Assembly: GCF_042658925.1 (NCBI RefSeq)
Contig: NZ_JBHSRF010000022.1
Coordinates: 1-64,000 of the forward strand
Length of the DNA: 64,000 nucleotides
Direction of reading: 5' to 3'
Origin: Sphaerisporangium aureirubrum
GTDB taxonomy: Bacteria > Actinomycetota > Actinomycetes > Streptosporangiales > Streptosporangiaceae
The notes under the pieces are model-generated. The model was not told where the DNA came from, did no database searches, and saw only the letters and a program-made list of their open reading frames with translations. The position numbers were made by a program, and so were the translations under genes. Positions 29,539 through 37,334 of this stretch are shown here, piece by piece. Every line of letters starts with the position of its first letter. Positions within the stretch are counted from its first letter, which is position 1.

Positions 29539-32500
29539 ATGGTCGATAGTCCGAGCGGAGTCCGGACGGAACCGGTGGCGGTGATCGGGATCGGGTGCCG
29601 TTTCCCCGGCGACGCCGACTCACCGGACGAGTTCTGGGACCTGCTGTGCGCGGGCCGGAACACGACAGGGCCGCTGCCCGCCGAACGCTGGCTTTCCTAC
29701 GAGAACCGCAGCCCCGAATACGCGGCCGCTCTGCGCCATGCCGTGCGCAACGGCAGCTTCCTGAGCGACATCGAGGGCTTCGACACGGAGTTCTTCGGCC
29801 TGTCGCCCCGGGAGGCCGAGCTGATGGATCCGCAGCAGCGGATCCTGATGGAGACCGCGTGGGAGGCCCTGGAGCACGCCGGCCTGCCTCCGCGCGATCT
29901 GGCCGGCACCGACACCGGGGTGTTCATCGGGATCTGCACCGACGACTACGGCCGCCGCCTGCTGGAGGACCTGCCCCAGATCGAGGCGTGGACCGGGATC
30001 GGCGCCGCGACCTGCGCCGTCGCCAATCGCATCTCCTACTCCCTGGACCTGCGCGGGCCCAGCATGGCGGTGGACACCGCGTGCTCGGCGTCGCTGGTCT
30101 CGCTCCACCTGGCCGCGCAGAGCCTGCGGCTCGGAGAGAGCGACGTCGCGCTCGCCGGCGGGGTCAACCTGCTGGTGACCCCGGGCGAGACCCTCACCCT
30201 CGGCGCCGCCGGAGCCCTGGCCCCCGACGGGCGGTCCAAGTCGTTCGACGCCATGGCCGACGGATACGGACGCGGTGAGGGCTGCGGCGTGGTCGTGCTC
30301 AAGCGGCTGTCCGACGCGCGCCGCGACGGTGATCGGGTCCTCGCGCTCGTCATCGGCAGCGCCGTGAACCAGGACGGGCACACCAACGGCATCATGGCGC
30401 CGTGCGGCGAGGCCCAGGAACACGTGATGGTCCGGGCGTGCCGGCAGGCGGGCATCTCCCCGGCCACCGTCGACTACATCGAGGCGCACGGGACCGGGAC
30501 CCGGCTGGGCGACCCGCTGGAGGCGGGCGCGCTGAGCTCGGTGTACGGCACCTGGCGGCCCGCGGGCGACCCGTGCCTCATCGGCTCGGTCAAGTCCAAC
30601 ATCGGCCACCTCGAAGGCGCCGCCGGCATCGCCGGCATCATCAAGGCGGTGCTCGCCCTCGACCGGGGCGAGATCCCGCCGAGCGTGCTGACCACCCCGA
30701 ACCCCGCCATCTCGTGGGAGACCTCCGGGCTTCGCGTGGTGACCAAGCGATCGGACTGGCCGGATCGCGACCACCCCAGCCGGGCGGGCGTCTCCAGCTT
30801 CGGGTACGGCGGCACCGTCGCGCACATCGTGCTCCAGCAGGCTCCTCCGGCTCCGGACGAGCCCCGCGGCGAGGGGACGGGGCAGCGGCTGTTCCCGCTG
30901 TCGGCCGCCTCGGAGACGGCTCTGCGGCAGTACGCGGGCACGCTGGCCGACCGGCTCGCCATCCCCGGCCAGGGACTCGACCTGGCTTCGGCTGGGCACA
31001 CGCTGGCGATCCGGCGCTCGCATCTGGGCCGCCGGGCCGTCGTGATCGCGGCGGACCGGGACGAGCTGACGGCTAGCCTGCGCAGGCTAGCGGAGGACCT
31101 GCCGGCCGAGTCCGTCCTCACCGGGGACGTGCTGCCCGAGCCGGGCCCCGGGCCGCTCTGGGTGTTCGCCGGGCAGGGCTGCCAGTGGCGCGGGATGGGA
31201 CGGGAGCTGCTCGCCACGGAGCCGGAGTTCGCGTCCCTGGTCGACGAGGTGGAGCCGATCTTCTTGGCGGAGATCGGCTTCTCTCCCCGGAAGATCCTGG
31301 CCGAGGGCGACCTGGACGGGATCGACCGCGAACAGACCATGATCTTCGTGATGCAGCTGGGCCTCGCCAGGCTCTGGAACGCGCACGGCGTGACCCCCAA
31401 GGCCGTCATCGGTCACTCCGTCGGCGAGATCGCGGCGGCGGTGACGGCCGGCGCGATGAGCGTCGCCGACGGCGCGCGCCTGATCTGCCGCCGGTCCAGG
31501 CTGCTGCGCGAGGCCGAGGGCAAGGGGGCCATGGTGATGGTCGGCCTGCCCTTCGAGGAGGCGGCCGAGCGGCTGGCCGGCCGCACCGACCTGGTGGCCG
31601 CGATCTCGTCGGCTCCCGGCTCCACCGTGCTGTCCGGGGACGTCGCCGCCGTCGAGGAGGTGGTGAACGAGTGGCCTGCCGAGGGCATCGTGGTACGCCG
31701 GGTGGCGTCGGACGTCGCCTTCCACAGCCCGCAGATGGACCCCCTGGCCGTCGAACTGGCGGCGGCCACCGCCGATCTCTCGTTCGGCGCGCCCCGCATT
31801 CCCATGTACACCACCGCGCTGCCCGACCCCCGGTCGACGCCCGTCCTCGACAGCCAGTACTGGGCGGCGAACCTCCGGGAGCCGGTACGGCTGGCCGCGG
31901 CGACGACGGCCGCCGCGCAGGACGGCTACCGCGCGTTCCTGGAGATCTCCCCGCACCCGGTGGTCGCGCACTCCATCAACGAGACGCTCGGCGACACCGG
32001 GTTCGAGGACGTGTTCGTGGGCACGTCACTGCGCCGCAACCAGCCGGAGCGGGCGACCTTCCTCGCCGCGGTGGGCACGGCGCACTGCCACGGCGTCGGT
32101 GTGGACTGGAGCCGTCTGCAGCCGGACGGCGGCCTGGCCGCCCTGCCGCCGTACCCCTGGCAGCACCGCCGCCACTGGCGTGACAGCTACAACGGCGAGG
32201 GCGACAACCGGGGGCACGACGTGCACTCCCACACCCTGCTCGGAGCCGGGACGAGCCTCGCGGGCAGCCGGACACGGGTGTGGCGGACCAGCCTGGAGGA
32301 CGCCAACCGGCCCTACCCGGGCAGCCACGCCCTCGGCGGGGTCGAGATCGTGCCCGCCGCCGTGCTGGTCAACACGTTCCTGGACGCGATCGCGGACGAG
32401 GGCGGCACCCTCACCGGCGTGGAGATGATGCATCCGCTGATGACCGCGGAACGCAGGCAGATCCAGGTCGTCCACGAGCCTCCCGGGATACGGCTCGCGG

Positions 32501-33396
32501 CGCGTACGCCGGCCGCCCCCGGCGAGCCGGAACCCGCCTGGCTGGTTCACGTCACGGCGACCGTGACGGATCCCGGCGACGGGGCGGCTCCGGGCCGGGC
32601 GATGCCCGGCGTGCTGCCGGACGCCGGCGCGACCGGCCTCACCCCGATCGACACCGGATTCGTTCACGAGCGGCTGGCCGCCGTCGGCGTCCCCTCGACG
32701 GGCTTCGACTGGACGATCGAGACGCTGCTGAGCGCGGACGGGGTGCTGCGCGCCACGGTCCGCACCTGGCAGCCCGCCGGGGCGCGGCCGACCTGGGCAC
32801 CGGCGATGGACGCGGTGATGTCCGTGGCTCCCTGCGTGTTCCCCGGCGATCCGGTGCTACGCATGGTCGTGCACATCGACGAGGTGGCGCTGAGCGGCAC
32901 GCCGCCGGAGACGGTGATCATCGAGGCGGCCCTCGACCCGGCGGGCGAGGACACGGTACTGGCGCTCATCGCCGACGCCGGCGGCCGGGTGGTGGGGCAC
33001 CTGTCGGGCCTCCGCTATCCGGTGATCGACGCGCCGGCGGCGGCCGAGGAGGAGCTCCGGGAGCCCGCGGAGGCGTTCGCCGGCCTGACGCCGGAGGAAC
33101 TGCGCGAGTACGCCCTGGTCGAGGTCCGCGCGGAGATCGCGGCCGTGATGAGGCTCGCCCCGCAGGACCTCGCGGTCCGGCGTCCCCTCGTGGAACAGGG
33201 GCTGGACTCGGTGATGACCGTCATGGTCAGGCGGCGTCTGGAGAAGCGCTTCGGCTGCCGTCTCCCCGCGACCCTGCTGTGGCAACAGCCCACCATCAAC
33301 GCGATCGCGGGCCACCTGGTGGATCTGCTCACGACGACGAGACCGGCCGCCGCGGCGGATCCCGTTCTCGAGGCCATGCCCGCGATCGGGGGTTGA
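29539..33396 (+). CDS. Iterative type I polyketide synthase, KS-AT-DH-ACP (orsellinate synthase type)
   Basis: A 1285-residue single-module enzyme. KS at 11-435 has Cys182 ('VDTACSASLVS'), His317 ('EAHGTGTRLGDP') and His357 ('NIGHLEG'). AT at 535-835 has Ser627 in 'GHSVGE' and 'DVAFHS' (His729), a malonyl-type motif. A dehydratase-like domain at 895-1165 has His930 in HXXXGXXXXP form ('HALGGVEIVP') and a likely Asp1091. ACP at 1190-1262 has Ser1224 in 'GLDSVM'. There is no ketoreductase, enoylreductase or thioesterase. Length and order match bacterial orsellinic acid synthases such as AviM and CalO5; 6-methylsalicylate synthases carry a KR. Predicted product: orsellinic acid from acetyl plus three malonyl units, released by transfer. 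A clean terminator follows. Confidence 0.9.
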   Translation: MVDSPSGVRTEPVAVIGIGCRFPGDADSPDEFWDLLCAGRNTTGPLPAERWLSYENRSPEYAAALRHAVRNGSFLSDIEGFDTEFFGLSPREAELMDPQQRILMETAWEALEHAGLPPRDLAGTDTGVFIGICTDDYGRRLLEDLPQIEAWTGIGAATCAVANRISYSLDLRGPSMAVDTACSASLVSLHLAAQSLRLGESDVALAGGVNLLVTPGETLTLGAAGALAPDGRSKSFDAMADGYGRGEGCGVVVLKRLSDARRDGDRVLALVIGSAVNQDGHTNGIMAPCGEAQEHVMVRACRQAGISPATVDYIEAHGTGTRLGDPLEAGALSSVYGTWRPAGDPCLIGSVKSNIGHLEGAAGIAGIIKAVLALDRGEIPPSVLTTPNPAISWETSGLRVVTKRSDWPDRDHPSRAGVSSFGYGGTVAHIVLQQAPPAPDEPRGEGTGQRLFPLSAASETALRQYAGTLADRLAIPGQGLDLASAGHTLAIRRSHLGRRAVVIAADRDELTASLRRLAEDLPAESVLTGDVLPEPGPGPLWVFAGQGCQWRGMGRELLATEPEFASLVDEVEPIFLAEIGFSPRKILAEGDLDGIDREQTMIFVMQLGLARLWNAHGVTPKAVIGHSVGEIAAAVTAGAMSVADGARLICRRSRLLREAEGKGAMVMVGLPFEEAAERLAGRTDLVAAISSAPGSTVLSGDVAAVEEVVNEWPAEGIVVRRVASDVAFHSPQMDPLAVELAAATADLSFGAPRIPMYTTALPDPRSTPVLDSQYWAANLREPVRLAAATTAAAQDGYRAFLEISPHPVVAHSINETLGDTGFEDVFVGTSLRRNQPERATFLAAVGTAHCHGVGVDWSRLQPDGGLAALPPYPWQHRRHWRDSYNGEGDNRGHDVHSHTLLGAGTSLAGSRTRVWRTSLEDANRPYPGSHALGGVEIVPAAVLVNTFLDAIADEGGTLTGVEMMHPLMTAERRQIQVVHEPPGIRLAARTPAAPGEPEPAWLVHVTATVTDPGDGAAPGRAMPGVLPDAGATGLTPIDTGFVHERLAAVGVPSTGFDWTIETLLSADGVLRATVRTWQPAGARPTWAPAMDAVMSVAPCVFPGDPVLRMVVHIDEVALSGTPPETVIIEAALDPAGEDTVLALIADAGGRVVGHLSGLRYPVIDAPAAAEEELREPAEAFAGLTPEELREYALVEVRAEIAAVMRLAPQDLAVRRPLVEQGLDSVMTVMVRRRLEKRFGCRLPATLLWQQPTINAIAGHLVDLLTTTRPAAAADPVLEAMPAIGG

Positions 33397-33427
33397 CCGG
33401 CTCGCGGAGGCGTGAACACATGACCAT

Positions 33428-33453
33428 GAGCCCCTGCCGTCAGGCAGGGGCTC
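33428..33453. terminator. Bidirectional terminator after the PKS
   Basis: GAGCCCCTGCC (33428-33438) pairs with GGCAGGGGCTC (33443-33453), an 11-bp perfect stem with a GTCA loop, followed by TTTGGTT. It separates the PKS from a convergent lipoprotein gene and is one of few hairpins here with a T-rich tail. Confidence 0.85.
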
Positions 33454-33462
33454 TTTGGTTGC

Positions 33463-34014
33463 TCAGCGGAGGCGGACCTCGGCGCCCTTGGAGGGGCCGA
33501 TCGCGCCGAGGGGCGGGTCGCCGAAGAAACGGATGGCGACGATCCTGGCGTCCTTGGGGACGTCGTACCAGAGGTCGAACTGCATCTTCACGAAGGAGCC
33601 GACCGGGATCTCGTCCGGCTGCCGCTTGATGGCCTGGCCCTGGATGTCGGTGTGGAAGGTGCGGCCGTCCGACGCGACCAGGAGCTGCTGCTTCGAGTCG
33701 AACTTCTGGTTGGTCCGGTCGGTGCTCTCGATCATGATCCGCACCCGGGCGTACTGCCCCTTGGCGTTCCACTCGGCGTGGCTGCCGAACATGCTCGGCA
33801 TCCCGTCGTTGTATCCCAGCACCCGGAACCGCATCTGCCCGTCCACCACGGGCGCGGCCTTGATCACGGTCTCGTCGGGCCGGGCGGTCTCGGCGGGTAT
33901 CAGGTAGGTGCGCGGCGCGGGCGCCGGGGCCGCGGCGGGCTCGCCGGAGCACCCCCCGAGCAGCGGCAGGACGAGTAAGGCGCACAGGCCCCAGGGTGAC
34001 CTCACGCATCGCAC
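33463..34014 (-). CDS. Putative lipoprotein, DUF4352-like
   Basis: About 183 residues. A lipoprotein signal ends 'LVLPLLGGCSGE' (Cys near residue 22), followed by an Ala/Pro linker and one beta-rich domain with 'GQYARVRIMIESTDR', 'DGRTFHTDIQG', 'IPVGSFVKMQFDLWYDVP' and 'IRFFGDP'. This resembles the immunoglobulin-like DUF4352 domain, which often sits on actinobacterial surface lipoproteins with no known function. The start is uncertain: GTG 34014 gives a good signal peptide but has no clear ribosome-binding site; GTG 34005 or ATG 34107 are in frame. It is convergent with the PKS and divergent from the amino acid transporter. Confidence 0.7.
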   Translation of the reverse strand: MRCVRSPWGLCALLVLPLLGGCSGEPAAAPAPAPRTYLIPAETARPDETVIKAAPVVDGQMRFRVLGYNDGMPSMFGSHAEWNAKGQYARVRIMIESTDRTNQKFDSKQQLLVASDGRTFHTDIQGQAIKRQPDEIPVGSFVKMQFDLWYDVPKDARIVAIRFFGDPPLGAIGPSKGAEVRLR

Positions 34015-34158
34015 ACTAACCGCCGGGAGCCCCAGGCCGCTCCAGCTGTTGTGCGATCGTTTCTTTCCGGTAATACCCCTGGTGACCAGGTGCGGGACCA
34101 TGGCCAAGGTTACGGTAACTTAACTTAACTCCGACATTGAGCTAAAGAGGAGGACGTT

Positions 34159-35022
34159 GTGGTCTTCTGGTCCAGACGTCGCCGTATTACATCAATCGGG
34201 GCACTAGTCGTGAGCGCTACGTGCCTTCTCTCCGCTTGCGGCGGCGGATCGGATGAGCCCACCACGGGTGCCAGCGCCTCCGCCGGCAGTGGAGGGGCCT
34301 CCGCCCCGGGCATCAAGTTCGTCACTCCCGGCAAGCTCACGACGTGCACCAACCTTCCCTACGAGCCGTTCCAGTTCAAGCAGGGCGACAAGGTCGTCGG
34401 CTTCGACGTCGACATGGTCGACCTGGCGGCCAAGCGGCTGGGCGTCCCGCAGGAGATCGTGGACATCGACTTCGCGGTCATCAAGAGCGGCGCCGCCCTC
34501 AACGCGGGCAAGTGCGACGTGGCCGCGGCGGGCATGACCATCACCGACGAGCGCAAGCAGAACATCGACTTCTCCGACCCGTACTTCGACGCGACGCAGG
34601 CCCTGCTCGCCAAGAAGGGCACCGGTGCCAAGTCGCTGGACGACGTGAAGGCCAAGGGCCTCAAGCTCGGCGCGCAGGCCTCCACCACGGGCCTCGACTA
34701 CGTCAAGGAGAAGGGCCTCAACCCCACCGAGTTCGCCGACTCGCCCAAGGAACTGCTGGGCCTGCAGTCCGGCCAGGCGGACGTGATCGTCCAGGACCTG
34801 CCGGTCGTGCTCACCTGGCTGAAGAAGCCGGAGATCGCCGACAAGTTCGAGCTGATCGCCAGCCTCGACACCGGTGAGCAGTACGGCATCGGCCTGAAGA
34901 AGGGCAACACCGAGCTCCTCAAGATCATCAACGAGGAGATCGCCAAGGCCAAGTCCGACGGCACCTACGACGCGATCTACATGAAGTGGTTCGGTAAGAA
35001 GCCGGGCGAGCTGGGCACCTGA
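34159..35022 (+). CDS. Polar amino acid ABC transporter, substrate-binding lipoprotein
   Basis: A 287-residue family 3 solute-binding protein. The lipoprotein signal ends 'CLLSACGGGS' (Cys near 26) with a Gly/Ser/Ala linker. The domain shows 'YEPFQFKQGDKVVGFDVDMVD', 'AAGMTITDERKQNIDFSDPYF' and 'SDGTYDAIYMKWFG', typical for binding proteins of glutamate, glutamine, arginine or similar. AGAGGAGGA lies just before GTG 34159. The permease follows after 4 nt, so all three genes form one operon. Confidence 0.9.
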   Translation: MVFWSRRRRITSIGALVVSATCLLSACGGGSDEPTTGASASAGSGGASAPGIKFVTPGKLTTCTNLPYEPFQFKQGDKVVGFDVDMVDLAAKRLGVPQEIVDIDFAVIKSGAALNAGKCDVAAAGMTITDERKQNIDFSDPYFDATQALLAKKGTGAKSLDDVKAKGLKLGAQASTTGLDYVKEKGLNPTEFADSPKELLGLQSGQADVIVQDLPVVLTWLKKPEIADKFELIASLDTGEQYGIGLKKGNTELLKIINEEIAKAKSDGTYDAIYMKWFGKKPGELGT

Positions 35023-35026
35023 TCCG

Positions 35027-35878
35027 ATGACGGACCAGTCCACGACGGACGGACCTTCTGGACCGGCCGGGCCCGCGCCCGGCCGGTCCCGGCTCAGTCC
35101 CCGCAAGCGGCAGCGGATCAGCCGCGGCGTCCAGTACATCGTGCTGGCCGGCGCGCTCGTCGCACTCGCGTTCTTCGTCAACTGGGAGGGCCTGGCGGTC
35201 AACTTCGCCAAGCTGGACGTGGCGGAGCAGGCGTTCCCCGAGGTGTTCACGGTCGCCCTGGTGAACACCATCATCTACACGGTCGGCGGCTTCGTGTTCG
35301 GGTCGCTGCTCGGCCTCCTGCTGGCGCTGATGCGCCTGTCCTCGGTGCGGCCGTACCGCTGGATCGCGATCGTGTACATCGAGATCTTCCGCGGCCTCCC
35401 GGCCCTGCTGATCTTCCTCATGATCCTGTTCCTGCCCCTCGCGCTGACCGGCTTCCAGGTCCCCGGGGGCACGTACGGCCAGGGCATCCTCGGCCTCACC
35501 ATCGTCAGCGCGGCCTACATGGCCGAGACGCTGCGTGCGGGCCTCCAGGCGGTCCCGAGGGGCCAGACCGAGGCCGCCAGGTCCCTCGGCATGTCCCACT
35601 CCCGGTCGATGATCTCGGTGGTCATCCCGCAGGCCATCCGGATCGTGATCCCCCCCACCACCAACCAGTTCGTCTCCCTGCTCAAGGACTCCTCCCTGGT
35701 GCTGTTCCTCGGAGTGAGCGGCGAGTACGTCGAGCTGACCAAGTTCGGCAACGACCTGGCGTCCACGACGAGCAACGCCACCCCGATCCTGGTGGTCGGC
35801 CTGACGTACCTGCTCGTCACCATCCCGCTGGGCTACCTCGCCGGCCGCCTGGAACGGCGCCAGGGAAAGGGACGGTGA
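35027..35878 (+). CDS. Polar amino acid ABC transporter permease
   Basis: A 283-residue permease of the His/Glu/Gln/Arg/opine type. A hydrophilic N-terminal 32 residues precede five to six helices. 'VNTIIYTVGGFVFGSLLGLL' and 'IEIFRGLPALL' are family marks; the ATPase-coupling EAA loop is 'EAARSLGMSHSRSMISVVIP'. Only one permease gene is present, so it probably works as a homodimer. ATG 35027 lies within 4 nt of the binding-protein stop. Confidence 0.92.
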   Translation: MTDQSTTDGPSGPAGPAPGRSRLSPRKRQRISRGVQYIVLAGALVALAFFVNWEGLAVNFAKLDVAEQAFPEVFTVALVNTIIYTVGGFVFGSLLGLLLALMRLSSVRPYRWIAIVYIEIFRGLPALLIFLMILFLPLALTGFQVPGGTYGQGILGLTIVSAAYMAETLRAGLQAVPRGQTEAARSLGMSHSRSMISVVIPQAIRIVIPPTTNQFVSLLKDSSLVLFLGVSGEYVELTKFGNDLASTTSNATPILVVGLTYLLVTIPLGYLAGRLERRQGKGR

Positions 35879-35882
35879 CCTG

Positions 35883-36686
35883 ATGAGCCACGCGGTCGAG
35901 ATCCGCGACCTGCACAAGTCCTTCGGCTCGCTGGAGGTGCTCAAGGGCATCGACTTCACCGTGGACGAGGGCCAGGTCGTCTGCGTGATCGGTCCCTCCG
36001 GCTCCGGCAAGTCGACGCTGCTGCGCTGCGTCAACCTGCTGGAGCAGCCCACCAAGGGCACCGTGACCGTGGGCGGCGTCGAGCTGACCGACCCCGACGT
36101 CGACCTGGACGCGGCGCGGCGACGGCTCGGCATGGTGTTCCAGTCGTTCAACCTCTTCCCGCACATGACGGTCCTGCAGAACGTCATGATCGCCCAGCGC
36201 CGCGTGCTGCGGCGCGGCCGGGCCGAGGCCGAGCGCGTCGCGCGGGGCAACCTGGAGAAGGTCGGCGTCGCCGCCAAGTGCGACGACTTCCCCGCCCAGC
36301 TGTCCGGCGGCCAGCAGCAGCGGGTGGCCATCGCGCGGGCGCTCGCCATGAACCCCAGCCTGATGCTGTTCGACGAGCCCACCTCCGCGCTGGACCCCGA
36401 GCTGGTGGGCGACGTGCTGGCCGTCATGCGGGCGCTGGCCGACGACGGCATGACCATGCTCGTCGTCACCCACGAGATGGGCTTCGCCCGTGAGGTGGCC
36501 GACCGGGTCGTCTTCATGGACGGCGGCGTCATCGTCGAGGAGGGCCCGCCGGACCAGGTGATCGGGCGGCCGCAGCACGCCCGCACGCGGTCGTTCCTCA
36601 GCCGCGTGCTCGACCCCGGGCACATCGGCGAGGGGGTCGGCGGACCGGGAGCGCCGAGCGACGAGGCGCCCGGCGCGACCGGCTAG
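35883..36686 (+). CDS. Polar amino acid ABC transporter ATP-binding protein
   Basis: A 267-residue GlnQ-type ATPase: Walker A 'GPSGSGKST', Q-loop 'VFQSFNLFPHMTVLQN', signature 'LSGGQQQRVAIARAL', Walker B 'LMLFDEPTSALDP' and switch 'VVTHEMGFAREV'. The C-terminal 25 residues are a Gly-rich tail. It begins 4 nt after the permease and ends the operon. Confidence 0.94.
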   Translation: MSHAVEIRDLHKSFGSLEVLKGIDFTVDEGQVVCVIGPSGSGKSTLLRCVNLLEQPTKGTVTVGGVELTDPDVDLDAARRRLGMVFQSFNLFPHMTVLQNVMIAQRRVLRRGRAEAERVARGNLEKVGVAAKCDDFPAQLSGGQQQRVAIARALAMNPSLMLFDEPTSALDPELVGDVLAVMRALADDGMTMLVVTHEMGFAREVADRVVFMDGGVIVEEGPPDQVIGRPQHARTRSFLSRVLDPGHIGEGVGGPGAPSDEAPGATG

Positions 36687-36695
36687 CCGGAGGGA

Positions 36696-36767
36696 GCCCG
36701 TGGGTGACTTTGGGGCCATGTATGGCTTCCCCGGCCGCACACGTTGTCTACTCGACCACCCACGGGC
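36696..36767. terminator. Nested inverted repeat between convergent genes
   Basis: GCCCGTGGGTG (36696-36706) pairs with CACCCACGGGC (36757-36767) across 50 nt. Inside, GCCAT (36715-36719) and ATGGC (36722-36726) form a second small stem. It lies between the convergent transporter ATPase and the thioesterase and can act as a two-way terminator. Confidence 0.55.
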
Positions 36768-36845
36768 CCTGGCCTCACAACGCTAGCGATCCTTGTGGCT
36801 CCTGTGCAAAGAGAGTCACAAAGCCGGACCGAATTCCCTTAAATA

Positions 36846-37265
36846 TCACGCACTGTCACGGAGCATGCAGGTGAGCCGGGCGGTGCAGACCCGCCGTCCG
36901 TCGGCGTCGGTGATCTGGATGTCGTAGGTGGCGAGGTTGCGCCCGCCGTGCACCATGGTCGCCACGCCGGTGACGTGACCGGAGGTGGCCGACCGGTGGT
37001 GGGTGGCGCTGATCTCGATCCCGACCGCGATCCGCCCCGGCCCCGCGTGCGTCATGGCGCCCATCGAACCGATCGTCTCGGCGAGCACGCAGGAGGCGCC
37101 GCCGTGCAGCAGGCCGAGCGGCTGGGTGTTGCCCGCGACCGGCATCCGCGCCACCACGCGCTGGGCCGTGATCTCGGTGATCTCGATGCCCATGGTGTCG
37201 GCCAGGGACCCGAGGTGCCGACCCGCCCGGATCTCGCCTTCGTCCAGGTCCTCGGGGTTCGTCAT
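36846..37265 (-). CDS. PaaI-type hotdog thioesterase
   Basis: A 139-residue single hotdog domain. 'QPLGLLHGGASCVLAETIGS' carries the His-Gly-Gly and the catalytic acidic residue of PaaI/YdiI enzymes, and 'TGVATMVHGGRNLATYDIQI' is the second conserved strand pair. It hydrolyses acyl- or aryl-CoA thioesters in the cytoplasm; the natural substrate is not readable. A GGAGG lies 13 nt before the ATG but 7 nt before an in-frame TTG at 37271, so the true start may be that TTG. The gene is divergent from polA; such a gene beside polA is, from memory, usual in actinomycetes. Confidence 0.85.
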   Translation of the reverse strand: MTNPEDLDEGEIRAGRHLGSLADTMGIEITEITAQRVVARMPVAGNTQPLGLLHGGASCVLAETIGSMGAMTHAGPGRIAVGIEISATHHRSATSGHVTGVATMVHGGRNLATYDIQITDADGRRVCTARLTCMLRDSA

Positions 37266-37322
37266 GGTCAAGGGGATGCCTCCAGTGCGCAACAACGGAG
37301 CCGTTCTGTCGTACCAGGAGAC

Positions 37323-37334
37323 TAGGCTGCGGGT
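37323..37334 (+). promoter_or_regulatory. -10 element for leaderless polA
   Basis: TAGGCT (37323-37328) stands 6 nt before GTG 37335 with no Shine-Dalgarno between, so transcription should start at the first base of the start codon. No good -35 is seen. Confidence 0.45.

Noticed and set aside
29539..33396. 6-methylsalicylate or enediyne synthase
   Set aside because: A KR is needed for both and none is present; the length of 1285 residues fits the KR-less orsellinate type.
24200..34130. Mobile element carrying the accessory island
   Set aside because: No transposase, integrase, terminal inverted repeats or target duplication could be seen.
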